Shown: positions 7,197 through 14,620 of the stretch, in pieces
Layout: every line of letters begins with the position of its first letter
Numbering within the stretch: the stretch's first letter is position 1
Assembly: GCA_023426005.1 (NCBI GenBank)
Contig: JAFABO010000090.1
Location: 1-14,711 of the forward strand
Source of the DNA: Bacillota bacterium
Lineage (GTDB): Bacteria; Bacillota; Clostridia; Acetivibrionales; DSM-1351
Direction of reading: 5' to 3'
DNA length: 14,711 nt
The notes under the pieces: model-generated
Database searches by the model: none
Told to the model about the DNA's origin: nothing
Seen by the model: only the letters and a program-made list of their open reading frames with translations
Made by a program: the position numbers and the translations under genes

Positions 7197-8855
7197 ATGA
7201 GAAGTGATATTGTAAAAAAAGGTATTGAAAGAGCACCCCACAGAGCTCTTTTTAAGGCAATGGGGTATACCGACGAAGAACTTGAAAGGCCTTTGATCGG
7301 GGTTGTAAACTCACAAAATGAAATAATTCCGGGACATATACATCTGGATAAGATAACCGAGGCGGTCAAGGCAGGAATAAGGATGGCCGGGGGAACGCCC
7401 ATCGAATTCGGGGCCATAGGTGTTTGCGACGGCATTGCCATGGGGCATACCGGTATGAAGTATTCACTTGCAACCAGGGAACTCATTGCTGATTCCTGTG
7501 AAGCCATGGGGAAAGCGCACAGCTTTGACGGGATGGTGTTTATACCCAACTGTGACAAAATCGTACCGGGCATGCTGATGGCCGCGGCCAGGATCAATGT
7601 ACCCTCCATCGTCATAAGCGGAGGGCCCATGCTCTCTCTGAACAAGGACGGAAAGCAGCTGGACCTGAACACCATGTTTGAAGCGGTAGGTGCCTTTAAG
7701 GCCGGGAAAATAACCCGGGAGGAGGTCGACGACTTTGAAAACAGCGCATGTCCGGGCTGCGGTTCCTGCTCCGGCATGTTTACGGCAAACTCCATGAACT
7801 GTCTCACAGAGGTGCTGGGCCTCGGACTCACCGGAAACGGCACAATACCCGCCGTATATGCCGAAAGGATCAGGCTTGCGAAACATGCCGGCATGAAGGT
7901 TATGGAACTGGTGGAGAAAGATATCAAACCCTCCGACATACTGACCCAAAAGGCCTTTGAAAATGCCCTGACGGTGGATATGGCTCTGGGCTGTTCAACA
8001 AATTCAGTCCTGCATCTTCCCGCCATAGCAAATGAAGCAGGCATGCAGATCGATCTGGACATAATCAACGAGATCAGTTCAAGGACGCCAAATCTCTGCA
8101 AACTGGCACCTGCAGGCAGTTATCATATTCAGGATCTCTATGCGGCAGGCGGAGTGCAGGCGGTGATGAAGGAATTGTCTAAAAAAGGACTGCTCCATCT
8201 TGACCTGATTACGGTTACAGGCAAAACAGTGGGAGAAAATATAGAGAATGCGGTCGTAAAGGATTACAACGTCATTAAAAATATAGATGCACCGCACAGT
8301 GTTACCGGAGGAATAGCGGTGCTCAGAGGAAATATCGCGCCGGATGGGGCAGTGGTAAAGAAATCGGCCGTAGCCGATTCAATGCTGGTCCATAAAGGGC
8401 CTGCAAGAGTATTTGACAGTGAAGACGACGCAATCAAAGCAATATATGAAGGTAAAATTGTAAAGGGCGATGTGGTGATCATCCGGTATGAAGGCCCCAA
8501 AGGAGGGCCGGGTATGCGGGAAATGCTGGGACCAACCTCTGCCATAGCGGGCATGGAACTGGACAGCTGCGTGGCGCTTATCACCGACGGAAGATTTTCC
8601 GGTGCCTCAAGAGGAGCTTCCATAGGCCACGTATCTCCCGAAGCAATGGAGGGCGGCCCTATAGCTCTCATTCAGGAGGGGGATATTGTTGACATCAATA
8701 TCCCTGAAGGGCGTCTCAACATAGAGTGCAGCCGGGAGGAGCTGGACAGAAGGAAAGCTCTTTGGAGCGCACCTGCACCCAAAATAACAGCAGGATATCT
8801 GGGCAGGTATGCCAGACTTGTGACCTCGGCCAGCACAGGAGCAGTTCTGAAATAG
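7197..8855 (+). CDS. ilvD: Dihydroxy-acid dehydratase
   Basis: Converts 2,3-dihydroxy-isovalerate and 2,3-dihydroxy-3-methylvalerate to the 2-keto acids in valine and isoleucine synthesis (cytoplasm). 552 residues, the usual length. ATG 7197 is chosen because TGGAGG (7186-7191) lies five nt before it; the in-frame ATG 7185 lies before that Shine-Dalgarno. Visible motifs are PGHIHL (45-50), DGIAMGHTGM (78-87), the iron-sulfur cysteine in PNCDK (C119), CPGCGSCSGMF with C191 as the probable second ligand, and GRFSGASRG with the active-site serine at S468. A cysteine is absent from the PGHIHL position (PCNxHL in the [2Fe-2S] class). This is as in E. coli IlvD and suggests the oxygen-labile [4Fe-4S] type. 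ilvB follows 33 nt later. Confidence 0.97.
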   Translation: MRSDIVKKGIERAPHRALFKAMGYTDEELERPLIGVVNSQNEIIPGHIHLDKITEAVKAGIRMAGGTPIEFGAIGVCDGIAMGHTGMKYSLATRELIADSCEAMGKAHSFDGMVFIPNCDKIVPGMLMAAARINVPSIVISGGPMLSLNKDGKQLDLNTMFEAVGAFKAGKITREEVDDFENSACPGCGSCSGMFTANSMNCLTEVLGLGLTGNGTIPAVYAERIRLAKHAGMKVMELVEKDIKPSDILTQKAFENALTVDMALGCSTNSVLHLPAIANEAGMQIDLDIINEISSRTPNLCKLAPAGSYHIQDLYAAGGVQAVMKELSKKGLLHLDLITVTGKTVGENIENAVVKDYNVIKNIDAPHSVTGGIAVLRGNIAPDGAVVKKSAVADSMLVHKGPARVFDSEDDAIKAIYEGKIVKGDVVIIRYEGPKGGPGMREMLGPTSAIAGMELDSCVALITDGRFSGASRGASIGHVSPEAMEGGPIALIQEGDIVDINIPEGRLNIECSREELDRRKALWSAPAPKITAGYLGRYARLVTSASTGAVLK

Positions 8856-8888
8856 TAAGGTGATATGCAGGAATGAAGGAGTGATTGA

Positions 8889-10568
8889 ATGAAATTATTA
8901 GGTGCCGATGTTATTATAGAATGTTTAAAGGAGCAGGGGGTTGATACGGTTTTCGGCTATCCGGGAGGCCAGGCCATAGTTATATATGATGCCCTGTATA
9001 GAGCGAGAAACGAGATAAGGCATATACTCACCTCGCATGAGCAGGGGGCTTCCCATGCCGCCGACGGCTATGCCCGTGCCACCGGCAGGGTGGGTGTGTG
9101 CATAGCAACCTCGGGTCCGGGTGCCACAAATCTGGTTACCGGTATTGCCACTGCCTATATGGACTCTGTGCCAATGGTTGCCATAACAGGTCAGGTGCCC
9201 ACCGGCCTGCTGGGCAAGGACTCCTTTCAGGAGGTGGATATTACAGGCATCACCATGCCTATAACAAAGCATAATTTTATAGTAAAGGATGTAACAAAGC
9301 TGGCCGGTACTATCAGAAAGGCATTTGCAATAGCAAGGGAGGGCAGGCCCGGTCCTGTTCTGGTGGACATCTGCAAGGATGTCACCGCCACCGAGACGGA
9401 ATATACTCCGAGACTTCCCGGCCAAAATGATTATGTCTCGAATAAATACAGTGAAATAAGCGGAGAGGAATTTGAAGCGGCAATCAAGGCCATTAACAGT
9501 GCTTCCAGACCGGTTATATTGTCCGGAGCAGGTGTGGGTATCGGCGGAGCCGAAGAAGAGGTCAGAAGCCTTGCTGAGCTCGCCTGCATCCCTGTCAGCA
9601 CTTCCCTGATGGGAATGGGGACTTTTCCGGGGACTCACCGGCTCTTTATGGGAATGGTCGGGATGCACGGAACCAAGACCTCAAACTATGCGGTACATAA
9701 CTGCGACCTGTTCATTGCTATAGGGAACCGCTTCAGCGACAGGATTGTCAGTAAGGTCAGCAGTTTTGCACCGGGCGCCGAAGTAATGCATATCGATGTG
9801 GATTCGGCAGAGGTTGGTAAAAATATAACCGTGGATTATCCTCTTGTAGGCAATATCAAGCAGATACTGCAAACTCTGATAAAAGGTGTGGAACCAAAAA
9901 AGAATACCGGGTGGATATCAAGGATAAACGCATGGAAAGAGGAATACCCGCTGAAATACAACAAATCGCCCGAAATTCTCCGGCCCCAGTACATTGTGGA
10001 GCGGCTGCATGAACTCACGGACGGTGATGCGGTTATAACCACCGAAGTCGGACAGCATCAGATGTGGGCCGCCCAGTACTATAAGTACACCAGGTTCAGG
10101 CAATTTGTTTCCTCCGGCGGTCTGGGCACCATGGGCTATGGCCTTGGAGCCTGTATCGGAGCACAGCTGGGCAGGCCTGATAAAAAGGTCATCAACATCG
10201 CCGGTGACGGCAGCTTCAGAATGAACCTGAACGAGCTGGCCACTGCCGTGGAGTATAAACTGCCAATAATCATCGCCCTTTTCAATAACAGGGCGCTGGG
10301 GATGGTAAGGCAGTGGCAGGAGCTGTTTTATGACAGCAGGTTCAGCCAGACCACAATAGACCGGGGAACAAATTTCAAGGCGCTGGCTGAAGCCTTTGGG
10401 GCAAAGGGCATAAATGTGACGCGCCCGGAGCAGGTGGACGGGGCGATCAGAGCGGCACTGTCCGAAACGGATACACCGGTGCTGATAAACTTTGAGATCG
10501 ACAAGGATGACAAGGTATTCCCCATTGTGCCTCCGGGTGCGGGAATAAATGAGGTTGTTGACTGTTAG
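8889..10568 (+). CDS. ilvB: Acetolactate synthase large (catalytic) subunit
   Basis: A thiamine-diphosphate enzyme that joins two pyruvates to acetolactate, or pyruvate and 2-ketobutyrate to acetohydroxybutyrate, the first shared step of branched-chain amino-acid synthesis. 559 residues with the three-domain layout. The catalytic glutamate is in SHEQGASHAADGYAR (E51), SGPGATNLVTG is at 75-85, and the middle FAD domain contains GNRFSDR. The TPP/Mg motif GDGSF at 439-443 closes with NN at 466-467. VRQWQELFY and the C-terminal VPPGAGINE are typical of anabolic AHAS rather than the FAD-free catabolic AlsS type. ATG 8889 follows AAGGAGTG (8876-8883). No ilvN/ilvH small-subunit gene follows; a terminator does. 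The regulatory subunit must be encoded elsewhere or be missing. Confidence 0.95.
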   Translation: MKLLGADVIIECLKEQGVDTVFGYPGGQAIVIYDALYRARNEIRHILTSHEQGASHAADGYARATGRVGVCIATSGPGATNLVTGIATAYMDSVPMVAITGQVPTGLLGKDSFQEVDITGITMPITKHNFIVKDVTKLAGTIRKAFAIAREGRPGPVLVDICKDVTATETEYTPRLPGQNDYVSNKYSEISGEEFEAAIKAINSASRPVILSGAGVGIGGAEEEVRSLAELACIPVSTSLMGMGTFPGTHRLFMGMVGMHGTKTSNYAVHNCDLFIAIGNRFSDRIVSKVSSFAPGAEVMHIDVDSAEVGKNITVDYPLVGNIKQILQTLIKGVEPKKNTGWISRINAWKEEYPLKYNKSPEILRPQYIVERLHELTDGDAVITTEVGQHQMWAAQYYKYTRFRQFVSSGGLGTMGYGLGACIGAQLGRPDKKVINIAGDGSFRMNLNELATAVEYKLPIIIALFNNRALGMVRQWQELFYDSRFSQTTIDRGTNFKALAEAFGAKGINVTRPEQVDGAIRAALSETDTPVLINFEIDKDDKVFPIVPPGAGINEVVDC

Positions 10569-10593
10569 GAATTTGATATGCAAGACTTGAAAA

Positions 10594-10626
10594 TAAATGG
10601 CCGGCTTGATATTAGCCGGCCATTTA
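10594..10626 (+). terminator. Bidirectional intrinsic terminator between ilvB and the WG-repeat gene
   Basis: A perfect 13-pair stem (10594-10606 with 10614-10626) with a seven-base loop and a GC-rich centre, GGCCGGC. On the + strand it is followed by CTTTAGTT and on the - strand by TTTTC, so it can end transcripts from both convergent genes. It begins 26 nt after the ilvB stop and lies 50 nt beyond the stop of the opposite gene. Confidence 0.8.
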
Positions 10627-10675
10627 CTTTAGTTACAATTTATATACATTTGGAGGATTTATCTGTTTATGCCGG

Positions 10676-12907
10676 TTACCATTTAACAATATCACTGAGC
10701 TTATATTTGGAATCCTTATCAGGTTTGACGATGTAGCACCAGCTATATTTGTTGTTTACAAAGTCCTTGCCTGAATATTTGACCGCAATCTCCTCCAGGA
10801 CATAAACCCTGTATGTATTGGAATCATCAACCTTTTCAATAGCATATATTTCATATTTACCGAGCTTTTCTTTTATATTTTTACCGAATAGATTGGATAC
10901 CAGTTTTTTCTGTGAGTTATATAGATTACTCCCTTTCAGGAGGAAGGGCTCGACAATCGAAAAGGTATTGTTGTTAACAGCACTGATCAGGTTTTGCTCG
11001 TAAGAACCCATAAGGCTTTCAATTTGACTGACGGTTGAATTATCGATATCCCAGAATAACTTTGGCTTATTTTCGATTATGGTCTTGTCAAAAGAATTCC
11101 AGAAAGCTCCTTTGGTGTCAATAATGCTGCTAATTTGGCCGTAAGGGATTTCAAACTCGGGGAAACCGGCTGCATATGAGGCAATTGCATAAGGGAAATA
11201 ATATATTTTCAAGGAATCACTTCCCAGTACGAAATCATGTTTTTCGGTGACTTTTGGTTTTTCTTCAAAATAAGTCATGCCGCTGCCGGGGAATGTTAAA
11301 TTTATTTTATTATTTAAAGCTATTTGATTGTCCACAAGGGAGGTAAGCTTGTCGGCATACTTGCTGCCGGCTTTAAACAAGTCCTTTAGCTGATAGAAGG
11401 TTCCGGTCTTGATATCAATATGGTAATACTCCCTGGAAGGTTGACCATGAGCTGCACCGATTGGATACCAATAGCCGTCTTTTTCAATTATAAGTAAATT
11501 TTTGTTAAGAGAGGCCGAAAAATAATACGTAATGTCCTCGGGATACTCATCACGGTTGGATGCGTCAGCGTTTTCATACCCGCTGATAAACTCCGATTTC
11601 AGCTTTTTATTAATGCTTTCCTGCACGGCGGGATCTTCCAGACCGGTAATTTCGGGATATTCGATATATGTGAGGTAATCCCTCCTGAAAGATGCCACAT
11701 TGGCTTTAATCCGGTTATTCAGCGGAATAATCCTATCCTTTTGCCAGATGACCGCACCGTTTTCTTTCAGATAAGTCAGACCGCCGTCCAGCTTTGCCTG
11801 GAGTATGCCGCCGATATATTTGATATCACCGATTCCCGGGAGCTTGGGAAGAGTGTCAACCATATTTCCCTTTTTATCTATAAAGAACGTACTGGTACTG
11901 TCACAGGCAACAGCGTGATCCCCCTCAAATTGATTTATTCTATAGAATTTGAAATCACTGAGCTGTTCACCCTTGATATTGAACAGTGCCTTGGGGAAAT
12001 AATAGTTGGAATATGGGGCCGAGGGGTTTTTGCTCACGGCAAACATGTCCGAACCCAGATATGTGATTCCCGAGTATTCGGGCTTGAGTATGTATTTTCC
12101 TTTTGTATCTATCAGGCCATATTTGTCACATATCTCCCGGGATTCCACGGCGACAACGGCATATCCGTTGGTAAATCTGTCTGCTGATAAGAATGCAGGT
12201 TTTATTGCGATATCGCCGCTGTAGTTCTTATATCCGTACAACTTGCTTTTTTCATCGTAGAAGGGGGTAAATCCTTCCGAGCTTTCATATTCTTTATAAT
12301 ATTTCAGTACTTCCAGAACCTTGCCTGACTTATCAATAAGTGAAAATTTGCCTTCACTCGTTTCAACCACTGCCCTGCCGTCCTTGAAGTCTTTGGCATT
12401 TAAAAATTTGGCAGGAATGACAACTTTACCTGTCAGGTCCATGAAACCGTATTTCATATTTGCGTCCGAGAAGCTCAGCAGTCCATCCCGATAATTATAA
12501 ATTTTGTATTTTGAGGTGAACAGAACCTTGCCGGAGGAGTCCACGACTGTAGAACCGGCATCTCTGGTACTTAAGACGGCAATGCCGTTTTGGAAATCGG
12601 GGATAAAGGAGGAAAACGGACCGGATACAACCTTGCCGGACTTATTGATAAAGTAGACCTTGCAAATGTCGTATTCATAACTCCCGTTGGCAACGACGGC
12701 GATACCCCTGTCATTGAACTCCCGGGCAAAGCTATAATTGGGCTGTATGGCAAAGGCTCCGGTTTGATCGATAAAGCCCCACTTTTCTCCTGAAACGGTT
12801 GCAATTGAGGCGGGATACAGATCGACTCCTCCGCCATCGGCAAAAACTCCGGAATATGTAAAGCACAGGATTGCTATAAGTGCAAAAGAGATAATCCTAA
12901 TTTTCAT
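10676..12907 (-). CDS. Secreted WG-repeat protein with DUF3298-like domain and NTF2-like tail
   Basis: 743 residues; on the - strand the ATG follows AAAGGAG at good spacing. The N-terminus has two basic residues, a hydrophobic core and VFA at 21-23, a likely signal peptidase I site. Residues 40-390 hold about eight to ten WG-type repeats (KWGFIDQTG, KYGFMDLTGKVVIP, KYGLIDTKGKYILKPEY and weaker copies), each with a G[FLI]ID..G core and a later 'F.nG.AVV' strand. About 400-600 resembles the DUF4163/DUF3298 module of RsiV and PdaC (GYWYPIGAAHGQPSREY, then PYAIASYAAGFPEFEIPY). About 625-743 looks like the NTF2-like C-terminal domain of TcaA-type extracellular proteins. I infer a cell-surface binding role. 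No enzyme motif is seen. Confidence 0.82.
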   Translation of the reverse strand: MKIRIISFALIAILCFTYSGVFADGGGVDLYPASIATVSGEKWGFIDQTGAFAIQPNYSFAREFNDRGIAVVANGSYEYDICKVYFINKSGKVVSGPFSSFIPDFQNGIAVLSTRDAGSTVVDSSGKVLFTSKYKIYNYRDGLLSFSDANMKYGFMDLTGKVVIPAKFLNAKDFKDGRAVVETSEGKFSLIDKSGKVLEVLKYYKEYESSEGFTPFYDEKSKLYGYKNYSGDIAIKPAFLSADRFTNGYAVVAVESREICDKYGLIDTKGKYILKPEYSGITYLGSDMFAVSKNPSAPYSNYYFPKALFNIKGEQLSDFKFYRINQFEGDHAVACDSTSTFFIDKKGNMVDTLPKLPGIGDIKYIGGILQAKLDGGLTYLKENGAVIWQKDRIIPLNNRIKANVASFRRDYLTYIEYPEITGLEDPAVQESINKKLKSEFISGYENADASNRDEYPEDITYYFSASLNKNLLIIEKDGYWYPIGAAHGQPSREYYHIDIKTGTFYQLKDLFKAGSKYADKLTSLVDNQIALNNKINLTFPGSGMTYFEEKPKVTEKHDFVLGSDSLKIYYFPYAIASYAAGFPEFEIPYGQISSIIDTKGAFWNSFDKTIIENKPKLFWDIDNSTVSQIESLMGSYEQNLISAVNNNTFSIVEPFLLKGSNLYNSQKKLVSNLFGKNIKEKLGKYEIYAIEKVDDSNTYRVYVLEEIAVKYSGKDFVNNKYSWCYIVKPDKDSKYKLSDIVKW

Positions 12908-12974
12908 TAAATAACTCCTTTCAAAAAGTACTCCAGGTTAATATAATTATAACTTAATAATAAGGTATAATAAG

Positions 12975-12980
12975 ATTATA
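12975..12980 (-). promoter_or_regulatory. Possible -10 box for the WG-repeat gene
   Basis: On the - strand this is a perfect TATAAT, 68 nt upstream of the gene's ATG. No good -35 hexamer lies 16-18 nt further upstream; the nearest partial match, TGTCAC, is about 21 nt away. The box is plausible by position only. Overlapping AT repeats around it give other possible -10 sites, including a + strand TATAAT at 12966-12971. Confidence 0.35.
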
Positions 12981-13105
12981 CAGCAGCATGTTTAAAAAAT
13001 AGTGACAGTTTTGTAATATATTGATATATCCCGGTATTGTGGCTGCCAATATTTGTTTGTCAACTGAGCTTGGCGATTCCTGAGTGCCGGTTTTAAAACA
13101 TATGC

Positions 13106-13134
13106 TTGACTTTTTCTCGCGGATATGTTAAATT
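13106..13134 (+). promoter_or_regulatory. Sigma-A type promoter of the rpmG-secE-nusG cluster
   Basis: TTGACT (13106-13111) is five of six to the -35 consensus. It is followed after 16-17 nt by TTAAAT/TAAATT (13128-13134) as -10. Transcription would start near 13141, leaving a leader of about 100 nt before the L33 start. Position, spacing and the -35 match make this the best promoter in the window. Confidence 0.7.
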
Positions 13135-13244
13135 AGTTATTGCTCGTTGTGTAAGTCTTTTTTTTTATGTCTAAAATAAATCTGATAAATTGACTTATAT
13201 GGTGAAATACACAAATACACATTAAGCTGCTGGAGGTGTTACTG

Positions 13245-13394
13245 ATGAGAGTTAAGATTACGCTCGCATGTACTGATTGCAAACAAAGAAATTATTCCAA
13301 CATGAAGAATAAGAAGAATGATCCGGATAGACTTGAATTGAAAAAATTCTGTAAATTCTGTCACAAGCACACAGTTCACAAAGAGACAAAGTAA
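13245..13394 (+). CDS. rpmG: Ribosomal protein L33
   Basis: 49 residues, the standard length of bacterial L33, a small protein of the large ribosomal subunit. It starts MRVKITLACTDC, and ends with KKFCKFCHKHTVHKETK. The two CxxC pairs (C9/C12 and C36/C39) make it the zinc-binding form; many bacteria also have a cysteine-free copy used in zinc shortage. TGGAGGTG (13231-13238) gives a strong ribosome site. Its place before secE-nusG is the usual one in Firmicutes. Confidence 0.95.
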   Translation: MRVKITLACTDCKQRNYSNMKNKKNDPDRLELKKFCKFCHKHTVHKETK

Positions 13395-13407
13395 AAGTAG
13401 CTTGAAT

Positions 13408-13438
13408 ACTTATTAGTCTCTTCGGAAACTAAATAAGT
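13408..13438 (+). promoter_or_regulatory. Stem-loop with UUCG tetraloop between rpmG and secE
   Basis: Seven pairs (13408-13414 with 13432-13438), a bulged A at 13431, three pairs (13415-13417 with 13428-13430), a C-A mismatch, then UC-UUCG-GA. The C(UUCG)G loop is an exceptionally stable RNA tetraloop. No T-run follows, so it is not a standard terminator; an RNA end-protecting or processing stem after rpmG is possible. The 3' arm could instead pair as AAACT/AGTTT (about 13426-13440). The rest of the 238-nt gap up to secE has no gene I can support. Confidence 0.5.
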
Positions 13439-13632
13439 TTAGTGGAATATCGGCAGCTGAGCTTATCGTTTCCTTTGATACCAAGTAATTCTGTGAAATT
13501 GGTGGCAATGTTTAATGGACCTTCTGTTTGGTTATACTTCTGCATAAGATCCATAATTATAGCAATTGTGTCAACAATTACTGTAATAACTGCCAATTGA
13601 TATTAAAAATATTTTATTGGGATGTGATTATA

Positions 13633-13863
13633 ATGGCTGAAAACGAGGTTAAAAAAGTGTCTCGCATCAAGCGAACCGGCCAGAGTATGGCAAGGCTATT
13701 CAGGGAAATCAGGGCCGAACTGAGAAAAGTTATATGGCCTAATAGGACTCAGCTGATAAACAATACCATTACAGTACTTATTTTCTGCCTGGTTGTTGGC
13801 GTAATAATATGGGCTGCGGATTTCGGTTTGACAGCATTGGCTGATGTTGTATTTACAAAATAG
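13633..13863 (+). CDS. secE: Preprotein translocase subunit SecE
   Basis: 76 residues, the short single-membrane-span form usual in Firmicutes. SecE clamps SecY in the membrane and is essential for protein export. A charged, amphipathic N-terminal part contains FREIRAELRKVIWPNRTQL, with the conserved 'E.kKV.WP' motif at about 30-37. One membrane segment follows at about 44-65. ATG 13633 is preferred because the protein then has family length; the frame is open for 35 more codons upstream, but that extension lacks family features. The ribosome site is weak (GGGATG, 13619-13624). Confidence 0.93.
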   Translation: MAENEVKKVSRIKRTGQSMARLFREIRAELRKVIWPNRTQLINNTITVLIFCLVVGVIIWAADFGLTALADVVFTK

Positions 13864-13945
13864 CAGAGAACGTCTTGTTAATATTACAGTTCCGTCCGGT
13901 GTGAACCGGTTTGATCGGGATGTTTTTCCAAGGCTAAAAGAATTA

Positions 13946-13967
13946 GAGGGAGGACATGGGGCTCTGA
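13946..13967 (+). promoter_or_regulatory. Strong Shine-Dalgarno and three-codon ORF upstream of nusG
   Basis: GAGGGAGGA (13946-13954) is the best ribosome-binding sequence in the secE-nusG gap, but it stands 35 nt before the nusG start. Two nt after its core is ATG-GGG-CTC-TGA (13956-13967), in the same frame as nusG. The spacing is short for efficient initiation. nusG itself has only GGTGGG (13971-13976), 12 nt before its ATG. This may be chance or a small translational control. Confidence 0.4.
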
Positions 13968-13988
13968 ATTGGTGGGCCTGTTTTTGAT

Positions 13989-14507
13989 ATGTCTGAGGAT
14001 ACTAAGTGGTATGTAGTGCATACTTATTCCGGGTATGAAAACAAAGTAAAGGCTAATCTTGAAAAAATAGTGGAAAACAGAGGCATGCAGGACTATATCG
14101 TTGATATCGTTGTTCCCATGGAAGAACAGATTGAGATTAAGGACGGCAAAAAGAAAGCAACACTTAAAAAGGTTTTTCCCGGATATGTGCTTGTTAAAAT
14201 GATTATGTCGGACGAGTCCTGGTATATAGTTAGAAACACCAGAGGAGTTACTGGTTTTGTCGGACCTGGATCCAAACCGGTACCATTGTCCGATGATGAA
14301 GTAAAAGCAATGGGTGTGGAAGAATTTGCACCTGAGATAGACTATGAGGTCAATGATAATGTCAGAGTTACGTCAGGTCCTCTGGAAAACTTTATCGGAA
14401 TTGTTGAAGAGATCAATCTTGAAAAGAAAAAAGTTCGTGTTTCGGTATCCATGTTCGGAAGGGAAACTCCTGTAGAACTTGAACTGACACAGATTATGAA
14501 AATTTAG
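13989..14507 (+). CDS. nusG: Transcription termination/antitermination factor NusG
   Basis: 172 residues. NusG binds RNA polymerase and affects pausing, Rho-dependent termination and coupling to ribosomes. The NGN domain spans about 5-108 (KWYVVHTYSGYENKVKANL, VFPGYVLVKM, VRNTRGVTGFVG are all hallmark strings), and the KOW domain about 120-172 (VRVTSGPLENFIGIVEEI, then the VSVSMFGRETPVELE strands). Length and both domains are complete. ATG 13989 gives the family N-terminus; an in-frame TGA at 13965 excludes a longer protein. It lies 125 nt after secE and before rplK, the conserved order. Confidence 0.97.
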   Translation: MSEDTKWYVVHTYSGYENKVKANLEKIVENRGMQDYIVDIVVPMEEQIEIKDGKKKATLKKVFPGYVLVKMIMSDESWYIVRNTRGVTGFVGPGSKPVPLSDDEVKAMGVEEFAPEIDYEVNDNVRVTSGPLENFIGIVEEINLEKKKVRVSVSMFGRETPVELELTQIMKI

Positions 14508-14518
14508 GCCATAAGGCA

Positions 14519-14554
14519 GATGGAAAAGCATATTGTGTTTTTCCGTCCTTTTAA
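14519..14554 (+). terminator. Possible terminator or attenuator between nusG and rplK
   Basis: A stem of 12 pairs (14519-14530 with 14536-14547, including two G-T pairs) with a five-base loop, starting 12 nt after the nusG stop. It is followed by CTTTTAATAA, a short T-run. The stem is AT-rich in the middle, so termination would be partial at best. That would fit a drop in transcription between the nusG unit and the ribosomal protein unit. Confidence 0.45.
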
Positions 14555-14580
14555 TAAATAACTTATAAGCAGTAATACCG

Positions 14581-14598
14581 GCGAACACATGTGTTCGC
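14581..14598. repeat. Perfect 18-bp palindrome before rplK
   Basis: GCGAACACATGTGTTCGC reads the same on both strands. As RNA it forms a seven-pair hairpin with loop CAUG; as DNA it could be a dimer-binding site. It ends 10 nt before the rplK Shine-Dalgarno (GGGAGGTGG, 14608-14616). No T-run follows, so it is not an intrinsic terminator. Confidence 0.6.
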
Positions 14599-14620
14599 AG
14601 AAAATTGGGAGGTGGAATTA

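Larger units (their letters stand above)
12908..13244. other. Divergent intergenic region between the WG-repeat gene and rpmG
   Basis: 337 nt without a gene. Both neighbours point away from it, so promoters for both are expected here. The left part (12940-12985) is very AT-rich and contains TATAAT-type boxes on both strands. The right part has a good promoter for rpmG. A run of nine T (13158-13166) lies about 25 nt after the expected rpmG transcript start, without a stem before it, so I do not read it as a terminator. Between about 13000 and 13095 I see nothing I can name. Confidence 0.6.

Noticed and set aside
7193..8101. 302-codon open frame on the - strand inside ilvD
   Set aside because: It is a long antisense shadow caused by GC-rich, codon-biased ilvD; the composition is Ser/Pro/Met-rich without domain signs.
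10642..10679. TTGGAGG and an ATG after the ilvB terminator
   Set aside because: The frame ends after five codons (MPVTI) and overlaps the end of the opposite gene; chance match.
13158..13166. T9 run as a terminator
   Set aside because: No stable stem precedes it, and it lies just downstream of the rpmG promoter where a terminator would shut the gene off.
13528..13632. 35-residue N-terminal extension of SecE
   Set aside because: SecE from 13633 already has family length and N-terminal features; the extension is AT-rich sequence without a good ribosome site.
13395..13632. tRNA-Trp gene, often found between rpmG and secE
   Set aside because: No acceptor-stem pairing, TTCGA-type T-loop or anticodon arm fits in this gap.
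14093..14275. 60-codon - strand frame inside nusG
   Set aside because: Antisense shadow of a fully recognised gene with no independent support.
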